This document shows, piece after piece, positions 17,531 through 27,487 of a DNA stretch of 64,000 nt (position 1 is its first letter; the number at the start of each line of letters is the position of its first letter). The translations under genes were made by a program, and so were the position numbers. Source of the stretch: Actinocatenispora sp963805605 (lineage in GTDB: Bacteria > Actinomycetota > Actinomycetes > Mycobacteriales > Micromonosporaceae). The stretch spans positions 3,410,001 through 3,474,000 of the forward strand of contig CAWDUX010000002.1 of the NCBI GenBank assembly GCA_963805605.1, given 5' to 3'. The notes below the pieces were generated by a model that did not search any database, had not been told where the DNA came from, and worked only from the letters and a program-made list of their open reading frames with translations.

Positions 17531-18792
17531 GTCAGCACCCGCAGCCGTTGCACCCATTTCGTCTGCATCACGCCCGGCAGGTTCGGCGCGATCAGCCGGC
17601 ACGGGTAGCCGTGGTCGAGGTCCAGTACGGCGCCGCCGAGACGCAGCGCCAGCAGGGTCAGCGGGTCCCGGGCGTGCCCGGCGGGCAGGATCGACACGCG
17701 GTACAGCCCGTGCTGTTGCAGCGACTCCAACTGCACCCGGCTGCCCGCCGGTGCCCCCACCAGGGCCAGCAGGTCACGCATCCGTACCCCGGTCCAGTGT
17801 GCGGTGGCACTCCAGCCCTCCACACAGCTGATCGGCAGCTCGACGGTGTGCTGCGGCATCGCGGCCAGTTCGGTCAGGGTGAGCAGCCGGGTCCGCCGCC
17901 CCTCGATACGCAGTTGGAAGCCGGGATGCCGGGCCAGCGTGAGCACGTCGGCCTCGACCGCAGATTTGTTCACCGGCAGGTGCTGCGGGCCGATGTCCGG
18001 GCGGCGTGGACCCAGCAGTGCCAGTGGGGCCAGCGGGCGTACCGTCTCGCCCACGGTGACCACCGTGAGGGTGCCGGCCGCGACAGCCACGGCCGCGAGG
18101 AAACCCCGCCGGGCGCCGACCAGCTCCCGGTCCGCGACGTCCGGCTGCCCGGTCTCGGTCCTGCCCGCATGCTGCTGGGTCGTTGCCTCCCCGGCGGCGG
18201 CTGAGGGCCCGGGGCGGGTCCGGCGACGCAGCGCCCGTACGATCACCGGCGCCTTGACCCCCAGATGGACCAGCAGCGCGCCGATGGTGATCCAGCCGGT
18301 CCAGTAGTGCGCGACGGTGAAGAAGAACGGCATCGGGCGGTACCAGCGCAGTGTGTTGAGGATGCCGGTGACCAGCTCGAACACCCCGCCGGCGACCAGT
18401 ACGACGATGCTCGCGCGGGCCAGCAGGTGCGGCAGGTCGCGTACCGGGGGCCACTCGAACAGCCTCGGGTACACCGCCCACAGCTTGGCCAGCAGCAGCG
18501 GCACCGCCACCAGGCCGGTCGCCACGTGCAGTCCCTGGGTGATGCGGTAGAGCTGCACCGGTCGGGACGGCCAGTCGAACCACCAGGTCGGATGCTGGAT
18601 CAGGTGGCTGATCAGGCCGGTCGCGAAGCAGATCACGAACGCCACTCCCAGTACGACACCGAGCTGGCTGGTCAGTCGTTCGGAGCGCAGCGGCGAGTCG
18701 AATACGCCGTCGCGGAACGGCCCATGCCGGAACCGTTCCGGTGGCACCGGGAACGGCCGGTTGATCAGTTCCTTGCCAGGGCGGCGAACCAT
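17527..18792 (-). CDS. Cytochrome b561-like membrane domain fused to a sulfite-oxidase-type molybdopterin domain
   Basis: This 421-residue protein has two parts. Residues about 40-195 hold four membrane helices with spaced histidines (GLISHLIQHPTW, ITQGLHVATGL, AHYWTGW, LLVHLGVK), resembling a di-heme cytochrome b561-type domain. After a linker and an internal twin-Arg-like hydrophobic segment (RRGFLAAVAVAAGTLTVVTV), residues about 250-421 match the sulfite oxidase/YedY fold, with the molybdenum-ligand Cys in ELPISCVEGW. The start is ATG 18792 with GGAGG upstream; it overlaps the methyltransferase gene by 28 bases. An extracytoplasmic redox enzyme fed by membrane heme is the likely role. The substrate is unknown. 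Confidence 0.85.
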   Translation of the reverse strand: MVRRPGKELINRPFPVPPERFRHGPFRDGVFDSPLRSERLTSQLGVVLGVAFVICFATGLISHLIQHPTWWFDWPSRPVQLYRITQGLHVATGLVAVPLLLAKLWAVYPRLFEWPPVRDLPHLLARASIVVLVAGGVFELVTGILNTLRWYRPMPFFFTVAHYWTGWITIGALLVHLGVKAPVIVRALRRRTRPGPSAAAGEATTQQHAGRTETGQPDVADRELVGARRGFLAAVAVAAGTLTVVTVGETVRPLAPLALLGPRRPDIGPQHLPVNKSAVEADVLTLARHPGFQLRIEGRRTRLLTLTELAAMPQHTVELPISCVEGWSATAHWTGVRMRDLLALVGAPAGSRVQLESLQQHGLYRVSILPAGHARDPLTLLALRLGGAVLDLDHGYPCRLIAPNLPGVMQTKWVQRLRVLT

Positions 18793-19469
18793 CGGCCTGC
18801 CTCCGTCCAGCTCTCGGCGACCTGTAGCGCCGCGGCGCCGGCCACCGCGGCGATCTCGGTGGCGGTGACGTACGCCCACCGGAACGGTGCGCTCTGCGTA
18901 CCGGCGTGCCGGAGCCGTACGGTGACCGCGCCCCCGGTACGGCCCGGTGCGCTGAGTTCGACCAGTACGGTGCCCGTGGCGGCCAGCAGGTCCCGGCACC
19001 TGGCCAGTAGCCGGACCGGATCGCCGCCGATGCCGATGTTGCCGTCGGCGAGCAGTACGTGCTGCCAGCGGCCCTCGGCGGGCAGGCGTTGGAACACCGA
19101 TCGGGGCAGCGCCACCCCGCCGCGGGCCCGGGTCAACCGGACTGCGGCCGGTGACACGTCCACCCCCAGCGCGGCGACGCCGGTGGCTGCGACCGCGGCG
19201 GTGAAGCGCCCCGGGCCGCAGCCGACGTCCAGGGTCGGCCCGGTACACCGGGACAGCAGGGACACATCGGCGCCGCGCGGCTCCCCGGACCAGCTGGCGA
19301 GATCCACAGTGGACCACAGCTGGTCGTCCGTGCCGACCGTCAGTTCGGGTCGGCAGCCGGCGGCGGTGGCATGCAGGGCCGCATCGTAGAGGTCCAACGC
19401 CGTGCGCTGCCCGTCATCGGGTCCGAGCGGTGTGCCGATGGTGGCGAGTCCTGCCGCAACCCCGTTCAT
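18765..19469 (-). CDS. Class I SAM-dependent methyltransferase
   Basis: This 234-residue protein has a Rossmann methyltransferase core: motif I LDVGCGPGRFTAA near residue 95, ALGVDVSPAAVRLTRARG for motif II, and LLADGNIGIGGDP ahead of motif IV. Start codon and upstream stop overlap (ATGA), coupling it to the DUF2064 gene. The methyl acceptor is unknown. In this operon context a small-molecule or lipid-linked sugar substrate is possible, but that is inference. Confidence 0.82.
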   Translation of the reverse strand: MNGVAAGLATIGTPLGPDDGQRTALDLYDAALHATAAGCRPELTVGTDDQLWSTVDLASWSGEPRGADVSLLSRCTGPTLDVGCGPGRFTAAVAATGVAALGVDVSPAAVRLTRARGGVALPRSVFQRLPAEGRWQHVLLADGNIGIGGDPVRLLARCRDLLAATGTVLVELSAPGRTGGAVTVRLRHAGTQSAPFRWAYVTATEIAAVAGAAALQVAESWTEAGRWFAALARN

Positions 19470-20116
19470 GCCGCCACTTCCAGCCCGAACACGTCGCGGA
19501 CGGCGGCGACGAACCGGCTGCCCGGCCGGTCGGCCATCGCCGCCGCGACCAGCTGTGCGTCGATGGCGGTGTCCACATCGCGCAGCTCCGGCAGCATCGC
19601 CACCCGCAGGCCGCACCCGCGCAGCGCCGCGAGGGTGCGTTTCCCGGTGTCGGGCCGCGACATCGGTACGCCGCGCAGCGCCGCGCCGTGTGCGGGGTCC
19701 CGTAGCCCCAGCGTCCACCAGCCGCCGTCGGCGGCGGGGCCGAGTACCGCGTCGGCGTCCTGCAGCCGGGACAACGCCGCGCTCAGCAGAGTGCCGGTCA
19801 GCTGCGGGGTGTCCATGCCCACCAGCAGGCTCGCGGTGCCGGGCCGGGCGGTGTCGCCGTAGGCGTTGGCCAACCGTTCGGCGAGCCCGGCACCGCGCTG
19901 CGGCACCGTCCCGATTCCCGCCGGGCACGGTATGGGCCGCCCGGACAGCACCAGACTCCGCCGGTCGACCGCCGTACCGGCCACCGTGTCGAGGGTGTCG
20001 GCCAGAGCCGCGGCGGCCACCCTGGCGGCCTGCTCGGCGGTGGCCGGTGGGCACAGCCTGGTCTTGACCCGGCCGGGCACCGGTTCCTTCGCCATCACCA
20101 GCAGCTGGGTCCTCAT
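19466..20116 (-). CDS. DUF2064 / TIGR04282 glycosyltransferase-like protein
   Basis: This 216-residue protein belongs to the nucleotide-transferase-like TIGR04282 family. It shows MAKEPVPGRVKTRLCPP at the N-terminus, MDTPQLTG in the metal-site region (family DxPxL), and GPAADGGWWTLGLR. The family has a GT-A-like fold and often sits beside a GT2 enzyme, as here. The ATG at 20116 overlaps the upstream GT2 stop. Confidence 0.85.
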   Translation of the reverse strand: MRTQLLVMAKEPVPGRVKTRLCPPATAEQAARVAAAALADTLDTVAGTAVDRRSLVLSGRPIPCPAGIGTVPQRGAGLAERLANAYGDTARPGTASLLVGMDTPQLTGTLLSAALSRLQDADAVLGPAADGGWWTLGLRDPAHGAALRGVPMSRPDTGKRTLAALRGCGLRVAMLPELRDVDTAIDAQLVAAAMADRPGSRFVAAVRDVFGLEVAA

Positions 20117-20826
20117 CGCGGCACCCGATTCCCATCCACAGTGGACACTACGGGATCCGTTGTGGAGGCCCGGACGGTACGCAGGATGCGCCCCATATCG
20201 CGGGTCGCGCGCAAGGTGCCGGCGACCGTACCGGTCACCTTCGACCGGGTGCCCGCCGCCCGCGGCCGGTACGCCACCTCCACCTCCAGCACCCGCCAGT
20301 GCCGGTGCGCGGCCCGTACCAGCATCTCCAGCGGGTAGCCGAACCGCCGGTCGGTCAGCCCGAGCCCCAGCAGGTCGGCGCGACGCGCGGCGCGCATCGG
20401 CCCCAGATCGTGTACCGGCAGCCCGGCCCGGTGCCGCAGCAGCGTCGCCAGCCCGGCGTTGGCCAGCCGGGCGTGCGGCGGCCAGGCGTTCCGGGTGGTG
20501 GGCCGCCGCCGGCCCACCACGAGATCCGCGCTGCCATGCACGACCGGACTGGCTACGGTCGGCAGCTCCACCGGGTCGAACGACCCGTCGGCGTCCAGGA
20601 AACACACCACCTCGGCGGTCGCGGCGCACAGGCCGGCGTGCGCGGCGGCACCGAAACCGCGCTGCGGCACCGTCACCACCTGCGCGCCGTGCGCCTCGGC
20701 GACCTGCGCAGAACCGTCCGTCGAGCCGTTGTCCGCCACGATCGCCCGGTAGCCGCCCGGCAGACGGTCCAGCACCCAGGGCAGCGCGGCCGCCTCGTCC
20801 AGACAGGGGAGCACCACATCGATCAT
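20113..20826 (-). CDS. Family 2 glycosyltransferase
   Basis: This 237-residue enzyme is a dolichyl-phosphate-mannose-synthase-like GT2. It shows IDVVLPCLDEAAALPWVLDR, IVADNGSTDGSAQVAEAHGA, the DAD metal site in VVCFLDADGSFDP, and GPMRAARRADLLGLGL. There is no C-terminal membrane domain. It is the first gene of the coupled minus-strand operon 20826-17048. Its promoter must lie in the roughly 130-bp divergent gap shared with the membrane protein gene at 20956. It probably moves a sugar to a lipid or small acceptor. Confidence 0.88.
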   Translation of the reverse strand: MIDVVLPCLDEAAALPWVLDRLPGGYRAIVADNGSTDGSAQVAEAHGAQVVTVPQRGFGAAAHAGLCAATAEVVCFLDADGSFDPVELPTVASPVVHGSADLVVGRRRPTTRNAWPPHARLANAGLATLLRHRAGLPVHDLGPMRAARRADLLGLGLTDRRFGYPLEMLVRAAHRHWRVLEVEVAYRPRAAGTRSKVTGTVAGTLRATRDMGRILRTVRASTTDPVVSTVDGNRVPR

Positions 20827-20955
20827 GCGGTCGAATCTAGGCAGTACAGCGGATCGCCGTCCCTTACAAACCGCGAACGTCGCCGGTACGGGGACGGATG
20901 TTACGAACCGCGAACGTGCCGGGTCCGCGGGCGCCGGCCCGGTTAGGGTGCCGTT

Positions 20956-22365
20956 GTGTCCCGCAGTGTCGCCGTGCCCAATGTCGCTCGTACCGACCCG
21001 CCGCACCGATCCGCCGCTCGTACCGGCCTGCGACTCGGGCTCGGTCTGGGCGTGGCCGCCGCGCTGGTGGTGGGCAGCCGGATCGCCGGGCTGCTGCTGG
21101 CCGATCCGGACGGAACTCTCCACCTGGGACAGACGTACCCGATCGCCGGCGCCTGGCGGCAGGCATTCACTCCCTGGCTGCTGGTGCCGGTGCTCGCCGC
21201 CGGCCTGCTGTGGTGGGGCTGGCCCCGGCTGGCGGCCCGGTTGTCCTGGCGCGTGCTGCTGCTCGGCTCGACGCTGACCGCCGCGGCGTGGTCGGTGGCC
21301 CTGGCGCTCGCGGACGGGCCGCGCGGGCTGACCGCCCCGCTGGCGCCGTACCAGCAGTACCCGCACGACGTGCCCCGGGTACATGACCTCGGCAGCTTCC
21401 TGTCCACTTTCCACCGGCACGTGGTCGATCCGGCGAACGGCCCGGTGTGGGCGGTACACGTGGGCGGCCACCCGCCCGGGGCGCTGGCCGTGTTCGTCCT
21501 GCTCGACAGGGCCGGGTTGAGCGGTCTCGGCTGGGCGGCGGCGTTGTGTGTGGCCGGCGGCGCCGTCGCGGTGCCCAGCGTGCTGGCCGTGGTACGGCTG
21601 CTGGGTGACGACGGTGTCGCCCGGCGCGCCGCGCTGTTCGTACCGCTGGCGCCGGCCGCACTGTGGATCGCCAGCAGCGCCGACGCGCTGTTCGCCGGGA
21701 TCGCCGCGGCCGGTCTCTGCGCGCTGGCGTACGCGGCGGCGCGGCGGGACCGGCGCGGTGACCTGCTGGCGGCCCTCGGCGGCCTGGCCCTGGGCGGCTG
21801 CCTGTTGCTGTCCTACGGGCTGAGTCTGCTGGTGCTGCCCGCTGTCGCGGTGGTCCTGATCCAACGCCGGGTACGACCACTTCTGGTCGGCGGGCTCGTG
21901 GTGCTCGCCGTGCTCGGCGCGGTGTATGCGGCCGGCTTCGACTGGTGGCAGGGCCTCGCGCTGGCCGCCGAACGCACCCGCACCGGGGCACGCGACGCGC
22001 ACCCGCCGACCGTCTGGCAGGACCGGCCGACCTGGTACTTCCTGTTCGCCAACCCGGCCGCGGTGGCGGTCTGTGTCGGCCCGGCGACCGTCGCTGGTCT
22101 GGCCATGCTGCGCCGTGGCAGGCTGGCGGTGATACCCGCGGCACTCGCCGCCGTCCTGACCGGCGCGCTGCTGTCCAATCTGTCCAAGGGTGAGGTGGAA
22201 CGCATCTATCTGCCGTTCGCCGTGTGGCTGCTGCCGTTCGCCGCACTGCTACCGGACCGCTGGCCGGCCACCGGTCGCCGCCGGGTGCCGGTCCGGCCGG
22301 TCGCGCTCGCCGCGCAGCTCGGCTGGGCGGTGCTGATCGCGACCACCGTACGGACCTGGTGGTGA
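20956..22365 (+). CDS. Polytopic membrane protein, GT-C glycosyltransferase-like
   Basis: This 469-residue protein has about eleven membrane segments. After TM3 it has a loop with HVGGHPPGALAVFVLLDRAG, and a later loop carries WQDRPTWYFLFANPAAVAVC. A histidine-rich HPPG loop and multiple helices are features of GT-C (polyprenyl-phosphate sugar) transferases, but I cannot place it in a named family. It is divergent from the GT2 operon and its stop overlaps the response-regulator start (GTGA), so it leads a three-gene operon with the two-component system. Confidence 0.7.
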   Translation: MSRSVAVPNVARTDPPHRSAARTGLRLGLGLGVAAALVVGSRIAGLLLADPDGTLHLGQTYPIAGAWRQAFTPWLLVPVLAAGLLWWGWPRLAARLSWRVLLLGSTLTAAAWSVALALADGPRGLTAPLAPYQQYPHDVPRVHDLGSFLSTFHRHVVDPANGPVWAVHVGGHPPGALAVFVLLDRAGLSGLGWAAALCVAGGAVAVPSVLAVVRLLGDDGVARRAALFVPLAPAALWIASSADALFAGIAAAGLCALAYAAARRDRRGDLLAALGGLALGGCLLLSYGLSLLVLPAVAVVLIQRRVRPLLVGGLVVLAVLGAVYAAGFDWWQGLALAAERTRTGARDAHPPTVWQDRPTWYFLFANPAAVAVCVGPATVAGLAMLRRGRLAVIPAALAAVLTGALLSNLSKGEVERIYLPFAVWLLPFAALLPDRWPATGRRRVPVRPVALAAQLGWAVLIATTVRTWW

Positions 22366-23075
22366 GCCCGGTGCCCACGCAGCGCCCGGCGCGGGTCCTG
22401 GTCGTCGACGACGACCCGACCGTGTCCGACGTGGTCCGCCGCTACCTGCAGCGCGACGGGATCGACGTACGGCTCGCCGCCGACGGCACGGACGCCCTGG
22501 CACAGTTCCACCGCTACCGCCCCGATCTGGTGGTACTGGACCTGATGCTGCCCGGCATGGACGGTATCGAGGTGTGCCGGCAGATCCGGGCCGACGGGGA
22601 CGTCGCGGTGATCATGCTGACCGCGTTCGGCGAGGAGTCCGACCGGGTACTGGGCCTGTCCACCGGCGCCGACGACTACGTCACCAAGCCGTTCAGCCCA
22701 CGCGAACTGGTGCTGCGGGTGCACTCGGTGCTGCGCCGCTCGTACCGGCCGGAGGCCGCCGACCAGGACCCGGTGCTCGCCGACGGCGGGCTGGTGGTCG
22801 ACACCGCCGCGCGGATCGCCACCCTGGACGGCGCCGAGCTGGCGCTGACCGTACGGGAATTCGACCTGCTGGCCTTCCTGATGCGCCACCCGGGCCGGGC
22901 CTACCGCCGGGCCGAACTGCTGGAAGCGGTGTGGGGCTGGACATTCGGCGACCAGTCGACCGTGACCGTGCACGTACGACGGCTGCGGGAGAAGATCGAG
23001 CCGGAGACCACCGCACCGGCCCGGATCGTCACGGTATGGGGTGTGGGCTACCGCTACGAGCCAGCGGGGGGATGA
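22362..23075 (+). CDS. OmpR/PhoB-type response regulator
   Basis: This 237-residue protein has a receiver domain with acidic pocket VVDDDP, phosphoacceptor Asp60 (VVLDLMLPGMDG), the Thr switch in MLTAFG and Lys in DDYVTKPFSPREL. The C-terminal winged helix has LTVREFDLLAFLMRHPGRAY and VTVHVRRLREKIEP, ending VWGVGYRYEP. Start GTG 22362 overlaps the upstream stop. It is paired with the kinase that starts one base after its stop codon. Likely targets are the flanking genes (inference). Confidence 0.93.
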   Translation: MSPVPTQRPARVLVVDDDPTVSDVVRRYLQRDGIDVRLAADGTDALAQFHRYRPDLVVLDLMLPGMDGIEVCRQIRADGDVAVIMLTAFGEESDRVLGLSTGADDYVTKPFSPRELVLRVHSVLRRSYRPEAADQDPVLADGGLVVDTAARIATLDGAELALTVREFDLLAFLMRHPGRAYRRAELLEAVWGWTFGDQSTVTVHVRRLREKIEPETTAPARIVTVWGVGYRYEPAGG

Positions 23076-23076
23076 C

Positions 23077-24084
<1,008 letters not shown>

Positions 24085-24091
24085 GCCGGCG

Positions 24092-25146
24092 TCAGTCCCG
24101 CAGCGCGGCAGTGGCGAACTCCTCGACGCCGACGGCGAAGTCGACCCGGGCGTGGAAGCCCAGCTGGCTTGCGGCCCGCTCGGGCGAGGCCACCACGTGG
24201 CGTACGTCGCCCAGCCGGTACTCGCCGGTCACCACCGGCGCCGGACCGCCGCACGCGGCGGCCAACGCGGCGGCCATCTCGCCGACCGTGTGCGGAGACC
24301 CGGACGCCACGTTGTACGCGGCGAACTCCGGTCCGCCCGCCGTCGCGGTCACCGCCGCCAGGTTCGCCGCGGCCACGTCACGTACGTGCACGAAGTCGCG
24401 GCGCTGCCCGCCGTCCTCGAACACCCGGGGCGCCTCGCCGCGCTCCAGCCACGACCGGAACAGCGCGGCCACCCCGGCGTACGGGGTGTCGCGCGGCATC
24501 CTGGGCCCGTACACGTTGTGGTAGCGCAGCGCGGTCACCCGCCCGCCGGTGGACCGGGCCCAGGCGGCGGACAGGTGCTCCTGGGCGAGCTTGGTGGCCG
24601 CGTAGGTGTTGCGCGGATCCATCGGCGCATGCTCGTCGACCAGCGCCGGGGTCAGCTCGGCCCCGCAGCGCGGGCACGGCGGCTCGAACCGGCCGGCGTC
24701 CAGGTCCTGCGCGGCGGCGCGGACCGGGCCGGGTCGGCCCGTGCGTCGGGCACCGGTAGCTGCCCTCCCCGTACACCACCATCGAACTGGCCAGCACCAG
24801 CCGCTCGACGCCCGGCCTCGGCCATCCCGGCCAGCAGCACCGCGGTGCCCAGGTCGTTGCAGCCGACGTAGTCGGGCAGGTCGGCCGCGCTGACGCCCAG
24901 TCCGACCATCGCGGCCTGGTGGCACACGACGTCCACGCCGGCCAGCGCGGCGCGTACCGCGTCGGCGTCGCGTACGTCGCCGATCAGGGTGTCCTGCTCG
25001 TCGAGGTAGCCGGGCCTGCCGCGGTGCGCGGCGGGCAGCAGGCAGTCCAGGATCCGTACCTGGTGGCCGGCGTCGCGCAGCGCGTCGACGACATGCGAGC
25101 CGATGAAGCCGGCACCGCCGGTGACCAGCACGCGCAGGCCGGTCAC
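24092..25146 (-). CDS. NAD-dependent epimerase/dehydratase with zinc-finger-like insert (frameshifted here)
   Basis: This is an extended short-chain dehydrogenase acting on nucleotide sugars. The N-terminal frame (from GTG 25146) has the NAD-binding LRVLVTGGAGFIGSHVVDAL and DVVCHQAAMVG. The catalytic serine region is ASSMVVYGEGSYRCPTHG. The C-terminal frame has CPRCGAELTPALVDEHAPMD, the YxxxK motif in RNTYAATKLAQEHL, and ALRYHNVYGPRMP. CP-x-H-G followed by CPRCG looks like a metal-binding insert. Two one-base shifts (near 24815 and 24755) split the gene, probably sequence errors. It overlaps the mtnP stop (GTGA). Confidence 0.82.
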
Positions 25147-25970
25147 GGCAGTTCGCGGTGCAGTGTCGATGCCGTCCAGCGCGTGCGGGCAGGGGCACTT
25201 CCGGTCGCCCGGCAGCGGGCGGCGACCCGCAGCAGCAGCGCCCGCAGCCGTTCGGTGTTCTCGCCGAAGACCCGGAACACCTCCTCCTGGCTGACCCCGC
25301 CGCCGGACTCCACCCCGGCGTCCAGGTCGGTGACCAGCGCGATCGGCGGTGTAGCAGAGGGCCAGTTCGCGGGCCAGTACCGCCTCCGGGTGACCGGTCA
25401 TGTTGACCACCGACCAGCCCTGTCGCGGTGAACCAGCGCGACTCCGCGCGGGTGGAGAACCGCGGCCCCTCGACCACCACCATGGTGCCGCCGTCCACGA
25501 TGTCCACCCCGGTACGCCCGGCGACCTCGGCGACAGAGCCTGCGGCCCGTCGGGCAGTACGGGTCGGCGAACGACACGTGCACCGCGCCGGTGTCGTAGT
25601 AGGTCTGCGCCCGTCCGCTGGTGCGGTCGACGAGCTGGTCGGGCAGCACGAACGTGCCCGGCCCCAGCTCCGGCCGCAGGCCGCCGACCGCGCACGGCGC
25701 GAGCACCTGCCGCACCCCGAGCGAACGCAGCGCCCACAGGTTCGCCCGGTACGGGATCCGGTGCGGCGGAAAGCGATGGTCCCGGCCGTGCCGGGGCAGG
25801 AACGCCACCCGACGTGGCGCGGCGCCGTCGGCGCCCGGTACCTCACCGACCACGACCGGGTCGCTGGGCGGGCCGTACGGCGTGTCCACCCGGTGCTCGG
25901 TGACATCGTCGAGCAGCGCGTACATCCCTGAACCACCGATCACGCCCACCTCGGCGATCGGTTCGCCCAT
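25143..25970 (-). CDS. mtnP: S-methyl-5'-thioadenosine phosphorylase (frameshifted here)
   Basis: This enzyme phosphorolyses methylthioadenosine to adenine and methylthioribose-1-phosphate in methionine salvage. From ATG 25970 it reads MGEPIAEVGVIGGSGMYALL, then FLPRHGRDHRFPPHRIPYRA, LAPCAVGGLRPELGPG and FVLPDQLVDRTSGRAQTYY. Later frames supply DIVDGGTMVVVEGPRFSTRA, SVVNMTGHPEAVLARELALC, the fragment QEEVFRVFGENTERLRALLL, and a Cys-containing tail KCPCPHALDGID. At least four one-base shifts lie between 25160 and 25545. The upstream 160 residues are clean. Confidence 0.87.
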
Positions 25971-26367
25971 TGCGTCCTCCGTCCGGCTCCGCGCAGTGTC
26001 CGGCGCCGACCCTACCGGCCGGACCATCGGCCACCGGTTCGCGTTCGTGTTCTGTAAGGACGTCGCTCGGAGCGTGCCGCCCGGTCGGACTACGCCGCGC
26101 GGTATGGCGCACGCCGGTGCCGTCGGGCGGAATGGGTCGACCGCACCGGGTACGTCGTACGGTTCATCGCGACGGGGATCTGCGGCTTTCCGACACTGGC
26201 CGTGACAGCGATCTCAACAATCTTGTTAGCTGAGGTTCGACGCTGCGCCTTCCCCGCGGAGGGTGGGCGTCGATAGGTTTCATGCGGGAGGTCACCGGGC
26301 GGGCCGGTTGCCGCCCGCGAGGTGGGGAGGTCGCGGAGTGCGGCACGAAGCTGGAGGGATCGGGCAT
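25971..26367. promoter_or_regulatory. Divergent intergenic region between mtnP and yqgE-type gene
   Basis: About 400 bases without a convincing gene separate two divergent genes, so both promoters should be here. AACAATCTTGTT at about 26216-26227 is a short perfect inverted repeat in the most AT-rich patch and could be an operator or promoter element for the rightward gene. Nothing else is recognised. Confidence 0.45.
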
Positions 26368-26931
26368 ATGGCGATCGAGTCGATGACCGGGCGACTTCTC
26401 GTCGCAACCCCGACATTGCGCGATCCGAACTTCGAGCGGACCGTGGTCCTGATGCTCGCGCACGAACGCGGCGGTGCCCTCGGCGTCGTACTCAACCGGG
26501 CTACCGAAGTCCCCGTCACCGACATCGACGCGCTCGGCCCCTGGGCGGAGCGGGCCAGCGAACCGGCGGTCGTCTTCGAGGGCGGTCCGGTACAGCCGGA
26601 GGCCGCGATCTGCCTGGCCCGGCTGCGCCCCGGCGGCGAGACCAGGGGCGTGACGCGCGTCGCCGGGCCCGTCTGCTCGGTCAACCTGCCGGCCGAACCC
26701 GACCACGTCAACGACTCGATCGAAGGCGTACGGGTGTTCTCCGGCTACGCCGGCTGGGACGCCAGTCAACTGGAGACTGAGATCGACTCCGGTTCGTGGC
26801 TGGTGTTCGACGGCCTGCCCGGGGATACGTTCTTCGCCCGCCCGGACGACCTGTGGTCGATGGTGCTGCGCCGGCAGGGTGGCCTGCTCCCGGCGGTCGC
26901 GCTGTACCCCTCGGACCCGACCCTGAACTGA
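26368..26931 (+). CDS. YqgE/AlgH family protein
   Basis: This 187-residue protein matches the UPF0301/YqgE family: SMTGRLLVATPTLRDPNFER, VVLMLAHERGGALGVVLNRA, FEGGPVQPEAAICLAR, RVFSGYAGWDASQLETEI and a conserved WLVFDGLPGDTFF. ATG 26368 has GGAGGG nine bases upstream. The family's biochemical function is unsettled. It is a monocistronic gene just upstream of a tRNA. Confidence 0.9.
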   Translation: MAIESMTGRLLVATPTLRDPNFERTVVLMLAHERGGALGVVLNRATEVPVTDIDALGPWAERASEPAVVFEGGPVQPEAAICLARLRPGGETRGVTRVAGPVCSVNLPAEPDHVNDSIEGVRVFSGYAGWDASQLETEIDSGSWLVFDGLPGDTFFARPDDLWSMVLRRQGGLLPAVALYPSDPTLN

Positions 26932-27029
26932 GCGCCCGCGCGCGCTGGTCGGAGGGGGACGGGGACCCCGCCGGCGCCGGTACGGGCACTGTGTACACTT
27001 GCGGAGCGCACCGCACAGGCGGGGCGCAT

Positions 27030-27102
27030 GGGGCTGTGGCGCAGCTGGTAGCGCACCACACTGGCAGTGTGGGGGTCAGGGGTTCGAGTCCCCTCAGCTC
27101 CA
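27030..27102 (+). tRNA. tRNA-Ala (GGC)
   Basis: A full cloverleaf can be drawn: acceptor GGGGCTG/CAGCTCC (one G-U), D-stem GCGC/GCGC, anticodon stem CCACA/TGTGG with loop CTGGCAG giving anticodon GGC, and a TTCGAGT T-loop. The 73-nt body ends at discriminator A 27102; CCA is not encoded. Confidence 0.95.
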
Positions 27103-27115
27103 CCCCAACCCAAGG

Positions 27116-27154
27116 GCTCGTCACCGGGAAGGTTTCCAGGTGGCGGGCTTTTTT
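27116..27154 (+). terminator. Rho-independent terminator after tRNA-Ala
   Basis: A 10-bp stem (27116-27125 with 27139-27148, two G-U pairs) is followed by TTTTTT at 27149-27154, 13 bases after the tRNA. Confidence 0.82.
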
Positions 27155-27212
27155 ACTGACATCAGTGGACGTCCGCTGTGGACTAAAGATTCAAGATCAT
27201 CGATCCCTTGGG

Positions 27213-27275
27213 GGAATCCTGGAGGATCGCGCTCTGACCCTGTTTGAACAGGGTCAGAAATCCCTCCAGGATTCC
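27213..27275. repeat. Nested perfect inverted repeats
   Basis: An outer perfect 13-bp inverted repeat (GGAATCCTGGAGG at 27213-27225, complement at 27263-27275) encloses an inner perfect 9-bp one (CTGACCCTG at 27234-27242 with 27249-27257, loop TTTGAA). The partially complementary text ATCATCGATCC / GGATCTTTCCGTGATGAT further out extends the symmetry. It lies between tRNA-Ala and an AbiE-like pair. It could be a folded RNA, a recombination site or a transcription attenuator; no known class is recognised. Confidence 0.85.
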
Positions 27276-27487
27276 TGCTGCTGGGTGGATCTTTCCGTGA
27301 TGATCCAGCGGCAGTGCTGAGCAGCGAGGCGTCCTGGACTGTCGCGAGCCGTGTCGGCAGAGCTATGGGGTCGGCGGGTCACGTGCGGTCAGTGGCGCTG
27401 TGTAGACGTGGAGGAGCGACAGTATCCAACAAGAACCGCAACAGCTACCATTGCCCTGTAGCGGTTTCTGTTGATGGAGGACGATCG

